This document shows positions 48,977 through 59,007 of a stretch of DNA of 64,000 nt, piece after piece; the first letter of the stretch is position 1, and every line of letters starts with the position of its first letter. Below the pieces are notes generated by a model. The model ran no database searches. It was not told the origin of the DNA and worked only from the letters and a program-made list of their open reading frames with translations. A program made the translations under genes and the position numbers. Location of the stretch: positions 62,001 to 126,000 of the forward strand of contig LWTM01000075.1 in assembly GCA_002101205.1 (NCBI GenBank). The letters run 5' to 3'. The DNA is from Cycloclasticus sp. symbiont of Poecilosclerida sp. N. GTDB taxonomy: Bacteria > Pseudomonadota > Gammaproteobacteria > Methylococcales > Cycloclasticaceae.

Positions 48977-49452
48977 TCGGCGTCAATCACCTTTAACACA
49001 TTAACCATTTCAATCGCAGCAAGCGCTGCCTCAGCGCCTTTGTTGCCAGACTTTGTGCCTGCCCGTTCAATCGCTTGCTCAATAGAATCCACTGTTAAAA
49101 CGCCAAACGAAACAGGCAAACTAGCTTGAAGAGAGACCATCGCCAAGCCTTTAGCGACTTCGCTAGACACATATTCAAAGTGCGGTGTGCCACCTCGGAT
49201 AACCGCACCTAAAGCGATAATGGCATCGTACTCTTGCTTTGCTGCCAAACGTTGTGCGGCTAACGGCATTTCAAAGGCACCAGGGACTTTAACGATATCA
49301 ATGTTCTTAATATCAGCACCGTGCCGCGCCAATATATCTAGAGCACCAGCCTCTAACTGGTCGACAATAAAGCCGTTAAAACGGCTGACTAATAGACAAA
49401 AACGCGCATCGCGAACGATCATATTTCCTTCAATTAATTTTGCATCTGACAT
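48973..49452 (-). CDS. ribH: 6,7-dimethyl-8-ribityllumazine synthase
   Basis: Condenses the ribityl-uracil intermediate with the butanone phosphate made by RibB to give the lumazine precursor of riboflavin. The 159-residue protein has [42 protein letters not shown] with the catalytic His, and PVSFGVLT. It is separated from ribB by 244 bases, where I see no riboswitch. Confidence 0.96.
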   Translation of the reverse strand: MSDAKLIEGNMIVRDARFCLLVSRFNGFIVDQLEAGALDILARHGADIKNIDIVKVPGAFEMPLAAQRLAAKQEYDAIIALGAVIRGGTPHFEYVSSEVAKGLAMVSLQASLPVSFGVLTVDSIEQAIERAGTKSGNKGAEAALAAIEMVNVLKVIDAE

Positions 49453-49696
49453 ATCGAACCTGTGTTATATGTTTTTTATAAAGATGAATTATATCAGAGT
49501 CCCTTGCATAACTACTGCGTTTGACAATACGGCGTTGCTTAAAGCAGCTACTGTTGGTGAAAATTAGATTCAAATGCTCATTTACATGAGCGCACGACGC
49601 TTTTTCGTTAATTTTTGCCTCGTCTCAAGCGCCTTCTTAGGTGTCTTGCCTGCGCACGCCATGTCGTTCAAAACGTCTGTTCAGCCTTAACAACCG

Positions 49697-50800
49697 TTAA
49701 TCTAAACAGACGTGTTCAACAATCTCAATATCAAAACCAGCGAGACCCGTATATTTCATTGGTGCACCTAGCAACTTCAACTTTTTAACGCCCAGTTCTG
49801 ACAATATTTGGCAGCCAACTCCAACCGTACGCCGATCTACTGTTTGCTGAGAAGCTGTCTGCGACACTCCTTTTTCTTTCAATTCTTGCTCATGAATGAA
49901 TTCAACAATCGATTGATCATCTTCTTGATTACGAATCAAAACCAAGACTCCGCGTCCTTCGTCAACAATCTTTTGCATCGCCTTAGGTAAAGGGTAGTGG
50001 TCACTTTCTTTGGCGTGCAATAAATCTGATAAGGTGCTTTTAGCATTGACGCGAACCAACACCGGTTCATCAGTATCCACATCGCCATAGGTTAATGCCA
50101 AATGAAGTTTATTATCAATTTGATCTTGGAAAGCATGTAACCTAAAGTCGCCAAATGTTGTGGGGTAACGACAACTGCTCACATGCTCTATGTTTTTTTC
50201 GTTTTGTATTCTGTAATGAATTAAATCAGCAATCGTACCAATCTTCAACTCGTGTTTCTCAGCAAATATTTTCAAATCATCACGGCGCGCCATCGTGCCG
50301 TCATCGTTGAGAATTTCCACAATAACAGCAGCCTGTTCTGAACCTGCTAAACGCGCCAAATCACAACCTGCTTCGGTATGCCCTGTGCGATTTAGCACCC
50401 CACCAGGTTGCGCCATCAATGGAAAAATATGCCCTGGTTGCACAACATCAATTGGCTTTGCGTCAGGCTTAACTGCTGCTTGAATTGTTTTTGCGCGATC
50501 TGCTGCTGAAATACCGGTCGTCACACCTTCAGCCGCCTCAATTGACACAGTGAAATTAGTTGAATGGGTCGCTTGATTGTCGTTCACCATTAACGGTAAA
50601 CGTAACTGCTGGCAACGTTCACGCGTTAAGGTTAAGCAAATTAAGCCGCGTCCATAACTGGCCATAAAATTCACATCTTGTGGACGCACGTGTTTAGCAA
50701 GCATTAAAAGATCGCCTTCATTTTCGCGATCTTCATCATCCATAATGATGACGATTTTGCCTTGCTTTAGGTCGTCAATGATTTCTTGAGTTGTATTCAT
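49697..50800 (-). CDS. ribB: 3,4-dihydroxy-2-butanone 4-phosphate synthase with degenerate GTP cyclohydrolase II domain
   Basis: The N-terminal 200 residues are a complete RibB (VIIMDDEDRENEGDLL, TFGRGL-like block YGRGLICLTL, HSTNFTVSIEA, GHTEAGCDLARLAG). It makes the four-carbon unit of riboflavin from ribulose 5-phosphate. The C-terminal 160 residues look like RibA but lack the zinc cysteines and the catalytic GCxSExHTGD pattern, so cyclohydrolase activity is unlikely. A separate ribA should exist elsewhere. Confidence 0.93.
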   Translation of the reverse strand: MNTTQEIIDDLKQGKIVIIMDDEDRENEGDLLMLAKHVRPQDVNFMASYGRGLICLTLTRERCQQLRLPLMVNDNQATHSTNFTVSIEAAEGVTTGISAADRAKTIQAAVKPDAKPIDVVQPGHIFPLMAQPGGVLNRTGHTEAGCDLARLAGSEQAAVIVEILNDDGTMARRDDLKIFAEKHELKIGTIADLIHYRIQNEKNIEHVSSCRYPTTFGDFRLHAFQDQIDNKLHLALTYGDVDTDEPVLVRVNAKSTLSDLLHAKESDHYPLPKAMQKIVDEGRGVLVLIRNQEDDQSIVEFIHEQELKEKGVSQTASQQTVDRRTVGVGCQILSELGVKKLKLLGAPMKYTGLAGFDIEIVEHVCLD

Positions 50801-50863
50801 ATATTAGTTACCACACAGAATTGGCGCGTATTGTAGCTGATTAGCCCGAACAACTTGCTGTAT

Positions 50864-51517
50864 TTATTTGATAAAGCCGCTTTTGCCGAGTAGCGTTTTA
50901 TAATCAACGGTCTTTTTATCATCTGATACGCCAAGCATTAAGCGCTCTAAATAACGGGCTATCACATCCACTTCAAGGTTCACTGCATCGCCTGTTTGGC
51001 GGTCACCAAGCGTTGTCATTTCCAGTGTATGCGGCACAATGTTGACTGAAAAGGATTCACTATCGACGGTGTTAACAGTCAAGCTAATACCATCAATACA
51101 AATAGAGCCTTTTTGCGCCACATATCGCGAAAGCGCTTTCGGCATACCAAAGATAAAACGAACTGAACGCGCATCTGCTGTACGCTCTAACACTTTCCCC
51201 ACACCGTCAACATGACCACTGACCATATGCCCGCCCAACCGAGTTTGAGCTTGCAGGGCACATTCTAAGTTAACACTCGAACCTGCTTTTATATTTGCCA
51301 TCGTTGTTGCCGCAAGGGTTTCGTTCGATATGTCCGCCACAAACTGACTGTTACTTAATTCAATCACCGTTAAACACACGCCGTTAACTGCAATGCTGTC
51401 GCCTAATTGGGCATCGCTTAAATTTAAAGTACTCGTTGCAACGGTTAGCCGAATATCACCTTGTTGCGGATCAATACGTTTTATTTCGCCAATGGCTTCG
51501 ATAATTCCTGTGAACAT
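50864..51517 (-). CDS. ribE: Riboflavin synthase, alpha chain
   Basis: Dismutates two lumazine molecules to riboflavin. The 217-residue protein shows the expected internal duplication: MFTGIIEAIGEI...GDSIAVNGVCLTVIEL in the first half and HMVSGHVDGVGKV...GSICIDGISLTVNTV in the second. Its start is one base from the ribD stop, and the two are likely coupled. Confidence 0.96.
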   Translation of the reverse strand: MFTGIIEAIGEIKRIDPQQGDIRLTVATSTLNLSDAQLGDSIAVNGVCLTVIELSNSQFVADISNETLAATTMANIKAGSSVNLECALQAQTRLGGHMVSGHVDGVGKVLERTADARSVRFIFGMPKALSRYVAQKGSICIDGISLTVNTVDSESFSVNIVPHTLEMTTLGDRQTGDAVNLEVDVIARYLERLMLGVSDDKKTVDYKTLLGKSGFIK

Positions 51518-52630
51518 TCACACCTCTTTTTTCACGCTATAGATTAATTTAATGTCGTTGCCAAGCGTGTCCATTTGCTCATAATTGAGCTGAATTTTAT
51601 CGTCTAGCCTGGTCACTGTTGGCATGGAAAATGCGCCGCCTGCATCAGAACCTAAAACGCTGGGTGCCATATAAACAATTAGCTCATCTACCATTCCTGC
51701 CTGCAAACACGCACCATTTAAAAGCGCACCTGCTTCAATCATCACGCTGTTGATCGGTAGTGTGCAAAGCCAGCCATATACTGCCTGTAAATCAACTTGG
51801 TTATTCTCATCCGCCACAATTGTTACCACATTGCAGCCCTTAGCTTCTAAAGCCGATATCGCTTGTTGGTTTTTGCTGCAGGTTAAAATAGTTGTGTGGG
51901 CATCGCTACTTAATACCGCCGCATCATTCGGTATTTTTAAGTTTGAATCTAAAACCACGCGTTGTGGTTGCTGAACGCGCAAATCACCCAAACCATCTCT
52001 CGCTGTCAACTTCGGGTTATCTGCCAAAACAGTTCCAACACCTGTTAATACAATATCGCTTTGTGCGCGTAAGCGATGAACATCTTCACGCGCAGCAGTG
52101 CCGGTAATCCATTGGCTTTCGCCTGACTCCATCGCCGTTTTGCCGTCAAGACTCATCGCAATTTTACTCATGACATAAGGCTTGCCCGTCAACATTTTGT
52201 AAGCAAACGCCTTATTTAAATTGGCTGATTCCTCTTCCAGTAAACCTACTGAAACATCAATCCCCGCAGCGCGCAACTTTTCAACGCCCTGCCCTGCGAC
52301 CAATGGATTAGGGTCCTGCATGACAATAATTACCCGCGATACATCGGCTTCAATCAGCGCATCGGCACACGGTGGTGTTTTACCGTAATGACTGCACGGT
52401 TCCAGCGTCACATAAACAGTCGATTTTTTAGCCGCTTTACCTGCTTGTTTTAAGGCACGGACTTCTGCATGAGGTTCACCTGCTTTTTCGTGCCAACCTT
52501 CAGCGATAATTTGATTTCTTTGCACAATAACACAACCCACGCAGGGGTTTGGTTTGACGCTGTATTGCCCTTTTTTTGCCAATGCCACAGCTTGAGCCAT
52601 AAAGCGTCGGTCATCAGGTGTGAATGCCAT
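51518..52630 (-). CDS. ribD: Bifunctional riboflavin deaminase/reductase
   Basis: Deaminates and reduces the pyrimidine intermediate of riboflavin synthesis. The 370-residue protein has the zinc deaminase domain first (HAEVRAL, then PCSHYGKTPPCADALI) and the NADPH-dependent reductase domain second (KIAMSLDGKTAMESGESQWITG, EAGALLNGACL). It lies nine bases after nrdR. Confidence 0.96.
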   Translation of the reverse strand: MAFTPDDRRFMAQAVALAKKGQYSVKPNPCVGCVIVQRNQIIAEGWHEKAGEPHAEVRALKQAGKAAKKSTVYVTLEPCSHYGKTPPCADALIEADVSRVIIVMQDPNPLVAGQGVEKLRAAGIDVSVGLLEEESANLNKAFAYKMLTGKPYVMSKIAMSLDGKTAMESGESQWITGTAAREDVHRLRAQSDIVLTGVGTVLADNPKLTARDGLGDLRVQQPQRVVLDSNLKIPNDAAVLSSDAHTTILTCSKNQQAISALEAKGCNVVTIVADENNQVDLQAVYGWLCTLPINSVMIEAGALLNGACLQAGMVDELIVYMAPSVLGSDAGGAFSMPTVTRLDDKIQLNYEQMDTLGNDIKLIYSVKKEV

Positions 52631-52639
52631 CTTTCGTTT

Positions 52640-53137
52640 TTACTGTTTCCCAACAACAGAATTTAAGGTAATCGAATCGCTTTTTTCATTTTTTTCCAGC
52701 GCATCAATCACTTCTCTAAAAGCATTAATGTCTTCGAAACTTTTATACACCGATGCAAAGCGAACATAGGCAACGTAATCCAAATTACGCAACTCATCCA
52801 TCACTAATTCACCAATTTTCATTGCCGGTATTTCGCGCTCACCCAAGGACAACAGCCGCTTTTTAATACGACTCATCGCTGAATCAATCGCATCACTTTC
52901 AACGGGACGTTTTTCTAGAGCGCGAAGAAAACCAGCGTTCAGTTTTTCTTCCCAAAAAGGCTCGCGTACGCCGTCGCTTTTAATCACCCTTGGCAAGTTA
53001 AGCTCGGCTGTTTCAAAGGTGGTGAATCGTTCTTTACACGTCAAACATTCACGTCGCCTGCGCACACTATCGCCTTCGCCCGCTAGGCGCGAGTCAATAA
53101 CTCGCGTATCGCTATCGTTACAGAAAGGACATTGCAT
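52640..53137 (-). CDS. nrdR: Transcriptional repressor NrdR
   Basis: Nucleotide-sensing repressor of ribonucleotide reductase genes, 165 residues. A zinc ribbon ([15 protein letters not shown] then [16 protein letters not shown]) is followed by an ATP-cone domain ([32 protein letters not shown]). It sits between glyA and ribD in a common gammaproteobacterial order. Confidence 0.96.
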   Translation of the reverse strand: MQCPFCNDSDTRVIDSRLAGEGDSVRRRRECLTCKERFTTFETAELNLPRVIKSDGVREPFWEEKLNAGFLRALEKRPVESDAIDSAMSRIKKRLLSLGEREIPAMKIGELVMDELRNLDYVAYVRFASVYKSFEDINAFREVIDALEKNEKSDSITLNSVVGKQ

Positions 53138-53148
53138 GGACTACAACC

Positions 53149-54405
53149 TTAATCGACGTAAACAGGTAAACGCAGACAAATAGCCAAGACGTTTTGTTTC
53201 ACTGTTGCTTGAACACGGGTGTTTTCAATATCATCCAAAATATCGCACATCCAACTGGCGAGGTCTTTGCTATCTTGCTCGTTAAAACCACGCGTTGTAA
53301 TAGCTGGCGCACCTAAACGAATGCCGCTGGTGACAAATGGGGACTGTGGGTCATTCGGCACGGAGTTTTTATTGGTGGTGATATTCGCTTCTTCTAACGC
53401 TGCTTCTGCTGCTTTGCCCGTTAAGCCTTTGTTAATCAAGTCAACCAAGAACAAGTGGTTATCTGTACCGCCAGAAACGATAGCAAAGCCACGATCAATA
53501 AAGGTATTTGCCATGGCGCTCGCGTTTACTTTTACTTGCTTTTGATACGCTTTATATTCTGGTAACAAGGCTTCTTTAAACGCCACCGCTTTTGCTGCAA
53601 TCACGTGCATCAATGGGCCACCTTGTGTGCCCGGGAAAACCATTGAGTTTAATTTCTTCTCGATTTCTGGGTTCGTTTTTGCCAAAATAAGGCCGCCACG
53701 TGGGCCACGTAATGTTTTGTGCGTTGTTGATGTTGTTACATCGGCAATTTGTACCGGGCTTGGATATTCACCCGCCGCGACTAAGCCTGCAACGTGCGCC
53801 ATATCAACAAATAAATAAGCGCCGACTGAATCAGCAATGTCGCGGAATTTTTGCCAATCCATCACGCGAGAGTAGGCAGAAAACCCAGCCACAATCATTC
53901 TTGGCTTGTGTTCATTGGCTAAAGCTTGAATTTCATCGTAGTCCACTTCACCCGTTGCTTCGTTTAAACCGTACTGAATCGCATTGAATATTTTGCCTGA
54001 AAAATTAACTTTAGCACCGTGTGTTAAGTGCCCACCGTGCGCTAAACTCATGCCTAAAATAGTATCGCCTGCTTTTAGTAACGCTAAGTAAACCGCTACA
54101 TTGGCTTGTGAACCAGCGTGTGGCTGCACGTTAGCATAATCCGCACCGAACAATTCTTTAACCCGATCAATCGCTAATTGCTCAGCAATATCTACATACT
54201 TACAGCCGCCGTAGTAACGCTTACCGGGATAACCTTCCGCATATTTATTGGTCAACACAGAACCTTGCGCTTGCATCACACGTGGGCTTGCATAGTTTTC
54301 AGAGGCAATCAGTTCAATGTGATCTTCTTGGCGCTGCTCTTCTTGTTGAATAGACGCCCAAAGCTCGTCATCGAACCCTTCAATTTTCATGCTTTTGTTG
54401 TACAT
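53149..54405 (-). CDS. glyA: Serine hydroxymethyltransferase
   Basis: PLP enzyme of 418 residues that converts serine and tetrahydrofolate to glycine and methylene-tetrahydrofolate, the main source of one-carbon units. The PLP-lysine motif [13 protein letters not shown] (near 230), [14 protein letters not shown] and SGGTDNHL are standard. It begins [15 protein letters not shown]; an internal ATG five codons on is possible but lacks an RBS. Confidence 0.97.
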   Translation of the reverse strand: MYNKSMKIEGFDDELWASIQQEEQRQEDHIELIASENYASPRVMQAQGSVLTNKYAEGYPGKRYYGGCKYVDIAEQLAIDRVKELFGADYANVQPHAGSQANVAVYLALLKAGDTILGMSLAHGGHLTHGAKVNFSGKIFNAIQYGLNEATGEVDYDEIQALANEHKPRMIVAGFSAYSRVMDWQKFRDIADSVGAYLFVDMAHVAGLVAAGEYPSPVQIADVTTSTTHKTLRGPRGGLILAKTNPEIEKKLNSMVFPGTQGGPLMHVIAAKAVAFKEALLPEYKAYQKQVKVNASAMANTFIDRGFAIVSGGTDNHLFLVDLINKGLTGKAAEAALEEANITTNKNSVPNDPQSPFVTSGIRLGAPAITTRGFNEQDSKDLASWMCDILDDIENTRVQATVKQNVLAICLRLPVYVD

Positions 54406-54568
54406 TTAGTTTTCCCGTGCGTTTGCTAATTAGCTACTTGATAGACCTAAAATTTTACATCATCTAGTGGCTAAAACGCTATTTTTTAGGATAAAACGCA
54501 AGTAAGCCTGTTCAAATATAAGCTGCTCGGTAATACTAAGCACCACTTCAATTAAGTAACATCAAACA

Positions 54569-56236
54569 GTGGCTCAATATATTTACATCATGAACCGCGT
54601 TAGCAAAGTCGTACCGCCTAAGCGCAAAATCCTTACCGACATATCCCTGTCTTTTTTTCCTGGTGCGAAAATTGGCGTATTAGGTTTAAACGGTTCAGGT
54701 AAATCCACGTTATTGAAAATAATGGCTGGTCTGGATACCGAAATTGAAGGCGAAGCACGCCCACAAGCGGGTATTAAAATTGGCTACTTATCACAAGAAC
54801 CGCAGCTCGATGAAAGCAAAGATGTTCGCGGTAATATCGAACAAGCACTGGGCGACTTAACCTCGGCGCAAGCTGAATTAGATGCCGTATACGCTGCTTA
54901 CACAGAACCCGACGCAGACTTTGATGCGTTAGCTAAAAGACAAGCCGAGTTGGAAAACATATTACAAGCTAACGATGGGCACGACACAGACCGCACCATG
55001 GAGATAGCCGCCGACGCATTACGCCTACCGCCTTGGAATGCAGATGTTAGCAAGCTCTCCGGTGGTGAAAAACGTCGTGTGGCTTTATGCAAATTATTGT
55101 TGTCAAAGCCCGATATGTTACTACTTGATGAGCCAACCAATCATTTGGATGCAGAGTCCGTCGCTTGGTTAGAACGTTTTCTACACGACTTTACCGGCAC
55201 AGTTGTAGCGGTGACCCATGACCGTTATTTCCTCGACAATGTTGCAGGCTGGATTTTAGAACTCGACCGTGGACGAGGGATTCCTTGGGAAGGTAATTAC
55301 TCGTCATGGTTAGAACAAAAAGATGCGCGCTTAGAACAAGAACAAAAAGTAGAGGCATCGCATAAGCGCTCCATCAAAAAAGAACTAGAATGGGTGCGTT
55401 CAAACCCAAAAGGTCGTCATGCGAAAAGCAAAGCGCGTATGGCACAGTTTGACGAACTGCAATCTAGGGATTTCCAAAAACGCAGTGAAACACAAGAAAT
55501 ATACATTCCACCCGGACCACGCTTGGGCGATTCAGTTATTGAAGCCACTAATGTAAGCAAAGCCTTTGGCGACCGTGTTTTATTCGATGATATTAACTTC
55601 ATCCTGCCACAAGGCGGCATCGTCGGCATTATTGGCGCTAACGGCGCAGGCAAATCCACCTTGTTCAAAATGATGGGCAATATGGAAGAAGCCAACGGCG
55701 GCGAAATTAAAATGGGCGAAACCGTTAAACTTGCCTACGTCGATCAGTCACGCGATGACCTCGACGACGACAAAACCGTGTTCGAAGAAATATCCCAAGG
55801 TAACGACATGATTACCGTTGGTACCTACGAGACATCATCTCGCGCCTACGTTGGCCGCTTCAACTTTAAAGGCTCTGACCAACAAAAACGCATGGGCGAC
55901 CTATCCGGTGGTGAGCGTAACCGCGTACACCTCGCCAAAGTATTAAAAGAAGGCGGTAACGTGTTACTGCTAGATGAACCCACCAACGATTTAGACATCG
56001 AAACCCTGCGCGCACTGGAAGAAGCCCTGTTGAGTTTCCCCGGTTGCGCCGTGGTCATCTCACATGACCGTTGGTTCCTAGACCGCATCGCCACCCATAT
56101 GCTAGCATTTGAAGGTGACAGTAAGGTCGTTTGGTTTGAAGGCAATTACGAAGAATACGAAGCCGATTTAAAACGTCGATTAGGTGCGGAGGCAAATCAG
56201 CCTAGGCGAATTAAGTATAAAAAGCTGGCAGGATAG
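54569..56236 (+). CDS. ettA: Energy-dependent translational throttle protein EttA
   Basis: ABC-F ATPase of 555 residues that sits in the ribosomal E site and gates translation by the ATP/ADP ratio. It starts with GTG and reads [39 protein letters not shown] as in EttA. Walker A motifs are GLNGSGKST and GANGAGKST; signatures are LSGGEKRRV and LSGGERNRV. The arm and linker ([19 protein letters not shown]) are of the EttA type and there is no Uup-like C-terminal coil. It is divergent from glyA and is the second ABC-F gene in the window. Confidence 0.96.
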   Translation: MAQYIYIMNRVSKVVPPKRKILTDISLSFFPGAKIGVLGLNGSGKSTLLKIMAGLDTEIEGEARPQAGIKIGYLSQEPQLDESKDVRGNIEQALGDLTSAQAELDAVYAAYTEPDADFDALAKRQAELENILQANDGHDTDRTMEIAADALRLPPWNADVSKLSGGEKRRVALCKLLLSKPDMLLLDEPTNHLDAESVAWLERFLHDFTGTVVAVTHDRYFLDNVAGWILELDRGRGIPWEGNYSSWLEQKDARLEQEQKVEASHKRSIKKELEWVRSNPKGRHAKSKARMAQFDELQSRDFQKRSETQEIYIPPGPRLGDSVIEATNVSKAFGDRVLFDDINFILPQGGIVGIIGANGAGKSTLFKMMGNMEEANGGEIKMGETVKLAYVDQSRDDLDDDKTVFEEISQGNDMITVGTYETSSRAYVGRFNFKGSDQQKRMGDLSGGERNRVHLAKVLKEGGNVLLLDEPTNDLDIETLRALEEALLSFPGCAVVISHDRWFLDRIATHMLAFEGDSKVVWFEGNYEEYEADLKRRLGAEANQPRRIKYKKLAG

Positions 56237-56485
56237 GCGGTGAATTTTGTCTGCGTTTTTTAGTACCTAATTTAAACCGCTGATAGTTTTATTGATAACG
56301 TTGAGCCGAAGATGTCGATAAAGGTAAGGCACGAGAGGGCATCCTAAAAATAAAAATGTAACCCCTTAACAGATATTCATCTCCAAAAAAGCATAGAATA
56401 TTTGTGATAATCCTACAGATTTAGCATTTCTTAAATAAATTGGAGTATTATTTCATCCTATGAACTCTACCCATTACTGACGCAT

Positions 56486-57034
56486 ATGCCTGAACAAGAA
56501 AGCATCGCTTTAAATCGAGACGTTAACGCCATTGTCATCCCCGACGGCATACACATTATGCTTAAAAAAGATGATGTCGTTACCATCACTCAATCATTAG
56601 GTGGCACTTACACTGTTTCTAGCGAAACGGGTACCTTAGCTCGAATATCATCTATCGATGCCGATTCACTGGGAAAAGAAGTCGAGGTGATTCATGCTTA
56701 TGAAACAGGCACTGACCCTGAGTCTATTCGTGAAGCATCATGGACGTTTATGAAAACGGTGTTCGATCCTGAAATCCCTGTCAATGTGGTCGACCTTGGT
56801 CTGATATACGATTGTACTGTCCGCGCATTAACCGACGGTTTAAATCATGTGCATGTAAAAATGACACTCACGGCGCCAGGTTGCGGTATGGGGCCTGTAA
56901 TCCAAGCCGACATCGAGTCAGGTATAAAGCGCATGGAAGGTGTGGAAACAGTAGAAGTAGAAGTCGTTTTAGATCCCCCTTGGACTCAAAACATGATGTC
57001 AGAAGCCGCAAAGCTTCAATTAGGGATGCTTTGA
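56486..57034 (+). CDS. sufT: Fe-S assembly protein SufT (DUF59/MIP18 family)
   Basis: A 182-residue protein with the MIP18/DUF59 domain in its second half (TVFDPEIPVNVVDLGLIYDCTV, VHVKMTLTAPGCGMG, VVLDPPWTQNMMSEAAKLQLG), including the conserved Cys of APGCGMG. The N-terminal domain (LNRDVNAIVIPDGIHIMLKKDDVVTITQSLGGTYTV) is the extension specific to SufT. SufT assists Fe-S cluster maturation or trafficking. No suf or isc genes are adjacent; the gene seems to stand alone after ettA. Confidence 0.88.
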   Translation: MPEQESIALNRDVNAIVIPDGIHIMLKKDDVVTITQSLGGTYTVSSETGTLARISSIDADSLGKEVEVIHAYETGTDPESIREASWTFMKTVFDPEIPVNVVDLGLIYDCTVRALTDGLNHVHVKMTLTAPGCGMGPVIQADIESGIKRMEGVETVEVEVVLDPPWTQNMMSEAAKLQLGML

Positions 57035-57180
57035 AATCGACAGCCTCCTAACTTAGCCACCGTTCTTTGCAACTCTAAACACGCCCCCTTGTAGATAGCA
57101 GTTGTCTTTGTTAAAAATACGTCAATATTTCGACATATCTAATAATTCACTCATTAACATATTTTAAATAGTTGTTTTTA

Positions 57181-57313
57181 TAATACCGCAGGAACTGCGG
57201 GAATATAAGCCTGTTGGAGTTTCGCTTGCACCGCCGGCATCCGCTACGCTTGTGTTACGGCGAATCGTTGAATCAGGAAGCCCATAAACTTTCGTTAGGG
57301 GTAGTTCACTGGG
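57181..57313 (+). mobile_element. Right end of an IS200/IS605-type element (copy 2)
   Basis: About 130 bases match the reverse complement of 30059-30187 closely, differing mainly in GGCATCC for GCCGCCC in the GC-rich core. No tnpB reading frame accompanies it: only the last tail and the subterminal hairpins survive. It fills much of the 351-base gap between sufT and rluB. Confidence 0.72.
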
Positions 57314-57385
57314 ATTATTCGTATCCGCATGTTCCTGACCTTATCTTCAACATAAAGAAACTAGCGGAAAAAACGTCATAAGAGC

Positions 57386-58180
57386 TTAATCACTCAATTG
57401 GCTCTGAAGTATTTGGATTTCCTTTTTATCTAACAATTGGTGCTGACCGGCAGGTAAGCCTGGCGGCAAAAAAACAGTACCGTATCGCACTCTAATCAAG
57501 CGGCTCACCTGACAGCATTGAGACTCCCATAATCGCCTAACCACACGATTGCGCCCCCCCGCCACAACCACATGAAACCAACGGTTTATCCCTTCTCCAC
57601 CCGATTCATGCACATCTTCAAAACGCGCCTTACCATCTTCTAGCTCGACACCATTTACTAAACGATCAACCATGTCATGCGTCACCGTTCCCATGACGCG
57701 GACAGCATACTCACGGTCAATTTGTTGAGACGGATGCATTAACTTATTCGCTAAATCGCCGTCATTGGTAAACATCAGCAAGCCTTGTGTATTCAAATCT
57801 AGTCTGCCGATCGCAATCCAGCGCCCCGTCTTTAATCTAGGCAAACGCTTGAAAACACTCGGGCGCCCTTCTGGGTCTTTTTTGCTAACAATTTCACCTG
57901 CGGGTTTATGGTAAATAAGCACTTTCGTATCAACTTGCAGCTTACTCGCTAACTTAACAGGCTTGCCTCTTAATTTAACAGCATCATATACGGTTATTTT
58001 ATCGCCAAGCTTGGCCTTTGCGCCATTGATATGAATTAAACCATCAGAAATCCACTTTTCGACTTGCCGGCGAGACCCCATGCCTGCTTGCGCAAGTAAT
58101 TTTTGAATCCGCTCTGGTTGCTGTTTCGGCTTACTGGATGGTTTACGTGTGCTGTTCGGCTGACTTTGTTTTTTTATCAT
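57386..58180 (-). CDS. rluB: 23S rRNA pseudouridine-2605 synthase RluB
   Basis: Pseudouridine synthase acting on the peptidyl-transferase region of 23S rRNA. An N-terminal Lys/Gln/Ser-rich tail precedes an S4 RNA-binding domain (ERIQKLLAQAGMGSRRQVEKWISDGLIHING) and the catalytic domain with GRLDLNTQGLLMFTNDGDLANKLMHPS (catalytic Asp). I start at the ATG at 58180; the frame extends to a GTG at 58213. A C7 run at 57554-57560 lies in the 3' third. It is next to scpB/scpA, as in many gammaproteobacteria. Confidence 0.92.
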   Translation of the reverse strand: MIKKQSQPNSTRKPSSKPKQQPERIQKLLAQAGMGSRRQVEKWISDGLIHINGAKAKLGDKITVYDAVKLRGKPVKLASKLQVDTKVLIYHKPAGEIVSKKDPEGRPSVFKRLPRLKTGRWIAIGRLDLNTQGLLMFTNDGDLANKLMHPSQQIDREYAVRVMGTVTHDMVDRLVNGVELEDGKARFEDVHESGGEGINRWFHVVVAGGRNRVVRRLWESQCCQVSRLIRVRYGTVFLPPGLPAGQHQLLDKKEIQILQSQLSD

Positions 58181-58266
58181 TAATAATGTCTTTGTCTTTT
58201 GGGGTCTCATCACCCAAGTTTAGCTGCGCTGCACCCAAATGTTTATGATTGGTGTATTGTTATTGT

Positions 58267-58437
58267 TGTCGCACATAAAATCTTTGGCTTGACGTGTCCC
58301 GGTTCCGTACCTGTGCGACAAATCAGACATCCTGCATGAGTTGTTGATAATAACTCATTGGTGTCTCTAATCCCACACCATCATGGGGTCGATAATGGTT
58401 ATAGTAGCGCTGGTATTGTTCAAGCTTCTGATTCACT
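58267..58437 (-). mobile_element. End fragment of an rve-integrase IS (IS3/IS481-like)
   Basis: The minus strand at 58323-58437 encodes NQKLEQYQRYYNHYRPHDGVGLETPMSYYQQLMQDV and a stop, the C-terminus of a DDE rve transposase. Just beyond it TGTGCGACA (58312-58320) and its inverse TGTCGCACA (58267-58275) form a 9-bp inverted repeat that may be the IS terminus. No other part of the element remains. The fragment touches the 3' end of scpB. Confidence 0.75.
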
Positions 58438-58999
58438 GAGGCTGAGGTGGCTCAGTGTTGCATTGTTGGTAGCGCAAACTAGCAAGTGGCGGAAGGTCAC
58501 CTAATGTTTGTAAATTAAAATAATCTAAAAACACTTTTGTCGTTGCGTATAAAGCAGGTCTGCCAGGCACATCTTTGTGCCCAATAACTCGAACCCATTC
58601 TCGCTCTTCGAGCGCTCTTATAATATTAGTACTAACGGCTACGCCGCGGATACTTTCAATATCTCCACGTGTTGCGGGCTGTTGGTATGCGACGATAGCT
58701 AACGTTTCGAGTAGAGCTCGACTGTATTTTACAGGCTTTTCTTCCCATAATCTTGTCACCCACGGTGAATATTCAGATCTAACCTGGAACCGATAACCAC
58801 TTGCTGTTTCGACTAATTCGATAGGCTTTTGCGAATACTCTTCCTGCAAAGCATTAAGCGCTTCTCTCACTCGATACTTATCGGGTCTGTCTTCCAATAA
58901 AAATAAACCCTGCAGCTCCATAACCGACAGAGCTTCATTCGCTGCAAACAATGAGACTTCAACTATGTTTTTTATTTCCATATCTATATTATTTAGCAT
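58433..58999 (-). CDS. scpB: Segregation and condensation protein ScpB
   Basis: Kleisin-interacting protein of 188 residues with two winged-helix domains (EVSLFAANEALSVMELQGLF; ALLETLAIVAYQQPATRGDIESIRGVAVSTNIIRALEEREWVRVIG). It joins ScpA and SMC in the condensin complex. The last residues (CNTEPPQPQ) lie against an IS fragment, so the original C-terminus may have been altered. Confidence 0.94.
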   Translation of the reverse strand: MLNNIDMEIKNIVEVSLFAANEALSVMELQGLFLLEDRPDKYRVREALNALQEEYSQKPIELVETASGYRFQVRSEYSPWVTRLWEEKPVKYSRALLETLAIVAYQQPATRGDIESIRGVAVSTNIIRALEEREWVRVIGHKDVPGRPALYATTKVFLDYFNLQTLGDLPPLASLRYQQCNTEPPQPQ

Positions 59000-59007
59000 T
59001 CTATTGC

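Noticed and set aside
50801..50863. FMN riboswitch before ribB, or in 49453-49696 before it
   Set aside because: Neither gap shows the RFN conserved boxes, and the first is only 63 bases long.
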